Shown: positions 5,039-5,578 of the stretch, one piece after another | Numbering within the stretch: position 1 is the stretch's first letter | How the letters are laid out: every line of letters begins with the position of its first letter | NCBI GenBank assembly: GCA_002358895.1 | Contig: DEPR01000088.1 | Location: 27,646-33,223 of the forward strand | Source of the DNA: Ruminococcus sp. UBA3387 | Lineage (GTDB): Bacteria; Bacillota; Clostridia; Oscillospirales; Ruminococcaceae | Length of the DNA: 5,578 nucleotides | Direction: 5' to 3' | Notes under the pieces: model-generated | What the model saw: the letters and a program-made list of their open reading frames with translations, nothing else | What the model was told of the DNA's origin: nothing | Databases searched by the model: none | Position numbers and translations under genes: made by a program

Positions 5039-5578
5039 TTATTTATCAGCAATTACATCAATACCAGGGAGAACCTTGCCCTCGAGGTATTCAAGTGATG
5101 CACCGCCACCTGTTGAGATGTGGCTCATCTTATCAGCAAAGCCAAGCTGGATAACAGCAGCTGCTGAGTCGCCGCCACCGATGATTGTTGTTGCATCTGT
5201 TTCAGCCAATGACTGTGCTACTGCGATTGTGCCCTTTGCAAGGATTGGGTTTTCAAACACGCCCATAGGTCCGTTCCATACTACTGTCTTTGCAGACTTA
5301 ACTGCGTCAGCGTAAAGCTCAGCAGTCTTTGTTCCGATGTCAAGGCCCATCATATCAGCAGGAATCTTATCTGAATCAACAACGCTGATTTCAATTTCAG
5401 CATCAATCGGGTCAGGGAAGTTCTTTGTGATTGTTGTATCAATAGGGAGGAGAAGCTGTTTGCCGGCCTTTTCTGCCTTTTCAATCATTTCCTTACAGTA
5501 ATCAATCTTTGTATCGTCAACAAGTGATGTACCAACTTCATAGCCCTTAGCCTTGAGGAATGTATAAGCCATACCACC
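5039..5578 (-). CDS. pgk: Phosphoglycerate kinase, C-terminal part (5' end outside window)
   Basis: This enzyme transfers phosphate from 1,3-bisphosphoglycerate to ADP, the first ATP-yielding step of glycolysis. Only the last 179 residues, plus the stop, are in the window; a whole PGK has about 395-400. The visible part begins [12 protein letters not shown], a known internal PGK block, so the first Met is internal and not a start. It covers the C-terminal nucleotide-binding domain: DIGTKT (80-85 of the visible part), WNGPMGVFE (101-109), GGGDSAAA (134-141) and [14 protein letters not shown] (155-168). Its stop is followed by a terminator and then tpiA, the usual order of glycolytic clusters; gap is expected upstream but is not visible. 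No frameshift or missing motif is seen. Confidence 0.97.
   Translation of the reverse strand, partial: GGMAYTFLKAKGYEVGTSLVDDTKIDYCKEMIEKAEKAGKQLLLPIDTTITKNFPDPIDAEIEISVVDSDKIPADMMGLDIGTKTAELYADAVKSAKTVVWNGPMGVFENPILAKGTIAVAQSLAETDATTIIGGGDSAAAVIQLGFADKMSHISTGGGASLEYLEGKVLPGIDVIADK

Noticed and set aside
5039..5572. A short 177-residue PGK starting at the Met at 5572
   Set aside because: The two codons before it are GGT GGT, which continue the conserved PGK block GGMAY, and there is no ribosome site. The gene is simply cut by the window edge.

Overview
The window (about 5.6 kb, no replicon end or mobile element seen) looks like ordinary chromosome from a low-GC Gram-positive anaerobe of the Clostridia. 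My best guess is the Oscillospiraceae/Ruminococcus neighbourhood. This rests on strong AGGAGG-type ribosome sites, extended -10 promoters, a small clostridial-type ferredoxin, a linked pgk-tpiA-gpmI cluster, and a GC-rich, hairpin-filled intergenic block of a kind I remember from Ruminococcus-like genomes. The assignment comes from recognition and was not searched.

Layout. The left third reads rightward: a near-consensus promoter (12-40), metF (methylenetetrahydrofolate reductase, 73-936), then after only 21 bases an intramembrane CPBP-family protease (958-2007). A compact bidirectional terminator (2010-2036) separates this pair from everything to the right, which is on the minus strand. Reading leftward from the right edge, these are: the C-terminal part of pgk (cut by the window edge), a terminator, tpiA with a possible promoter of its own, gpmI, about 300 bases of stacked hairpins and terminators, and a single-cluster ferredoxin with its own promoter that converges on the CPBP gene.

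Function. pgk, tpiA and gpmI are consecutive lower-glycolysis genes; enolase and gapdh are not in the window. The hairpin between pgk and tpiA has a proper U-run, so the cluster is probably not one uniform transcript. MetF feeds methyl groups to methionine synthesis; its partner here, a membrane protease-like protein, has no obvious metabolic link. The ferredoxin is a small electron carrier transcribed separately.

Nothing here looks like a new defence, mobile or biosynthetic system. The points most worth checking are the GC-rich hairpin block at 2331-2515 with its mutually exclusive pairings, the plant/trypanosomatid-like sequence type of GpmI, the terminator/promoter overlaps at two places, and a ferredoxin that keeps an extra cysteine but lacks its usual disulfide partner.
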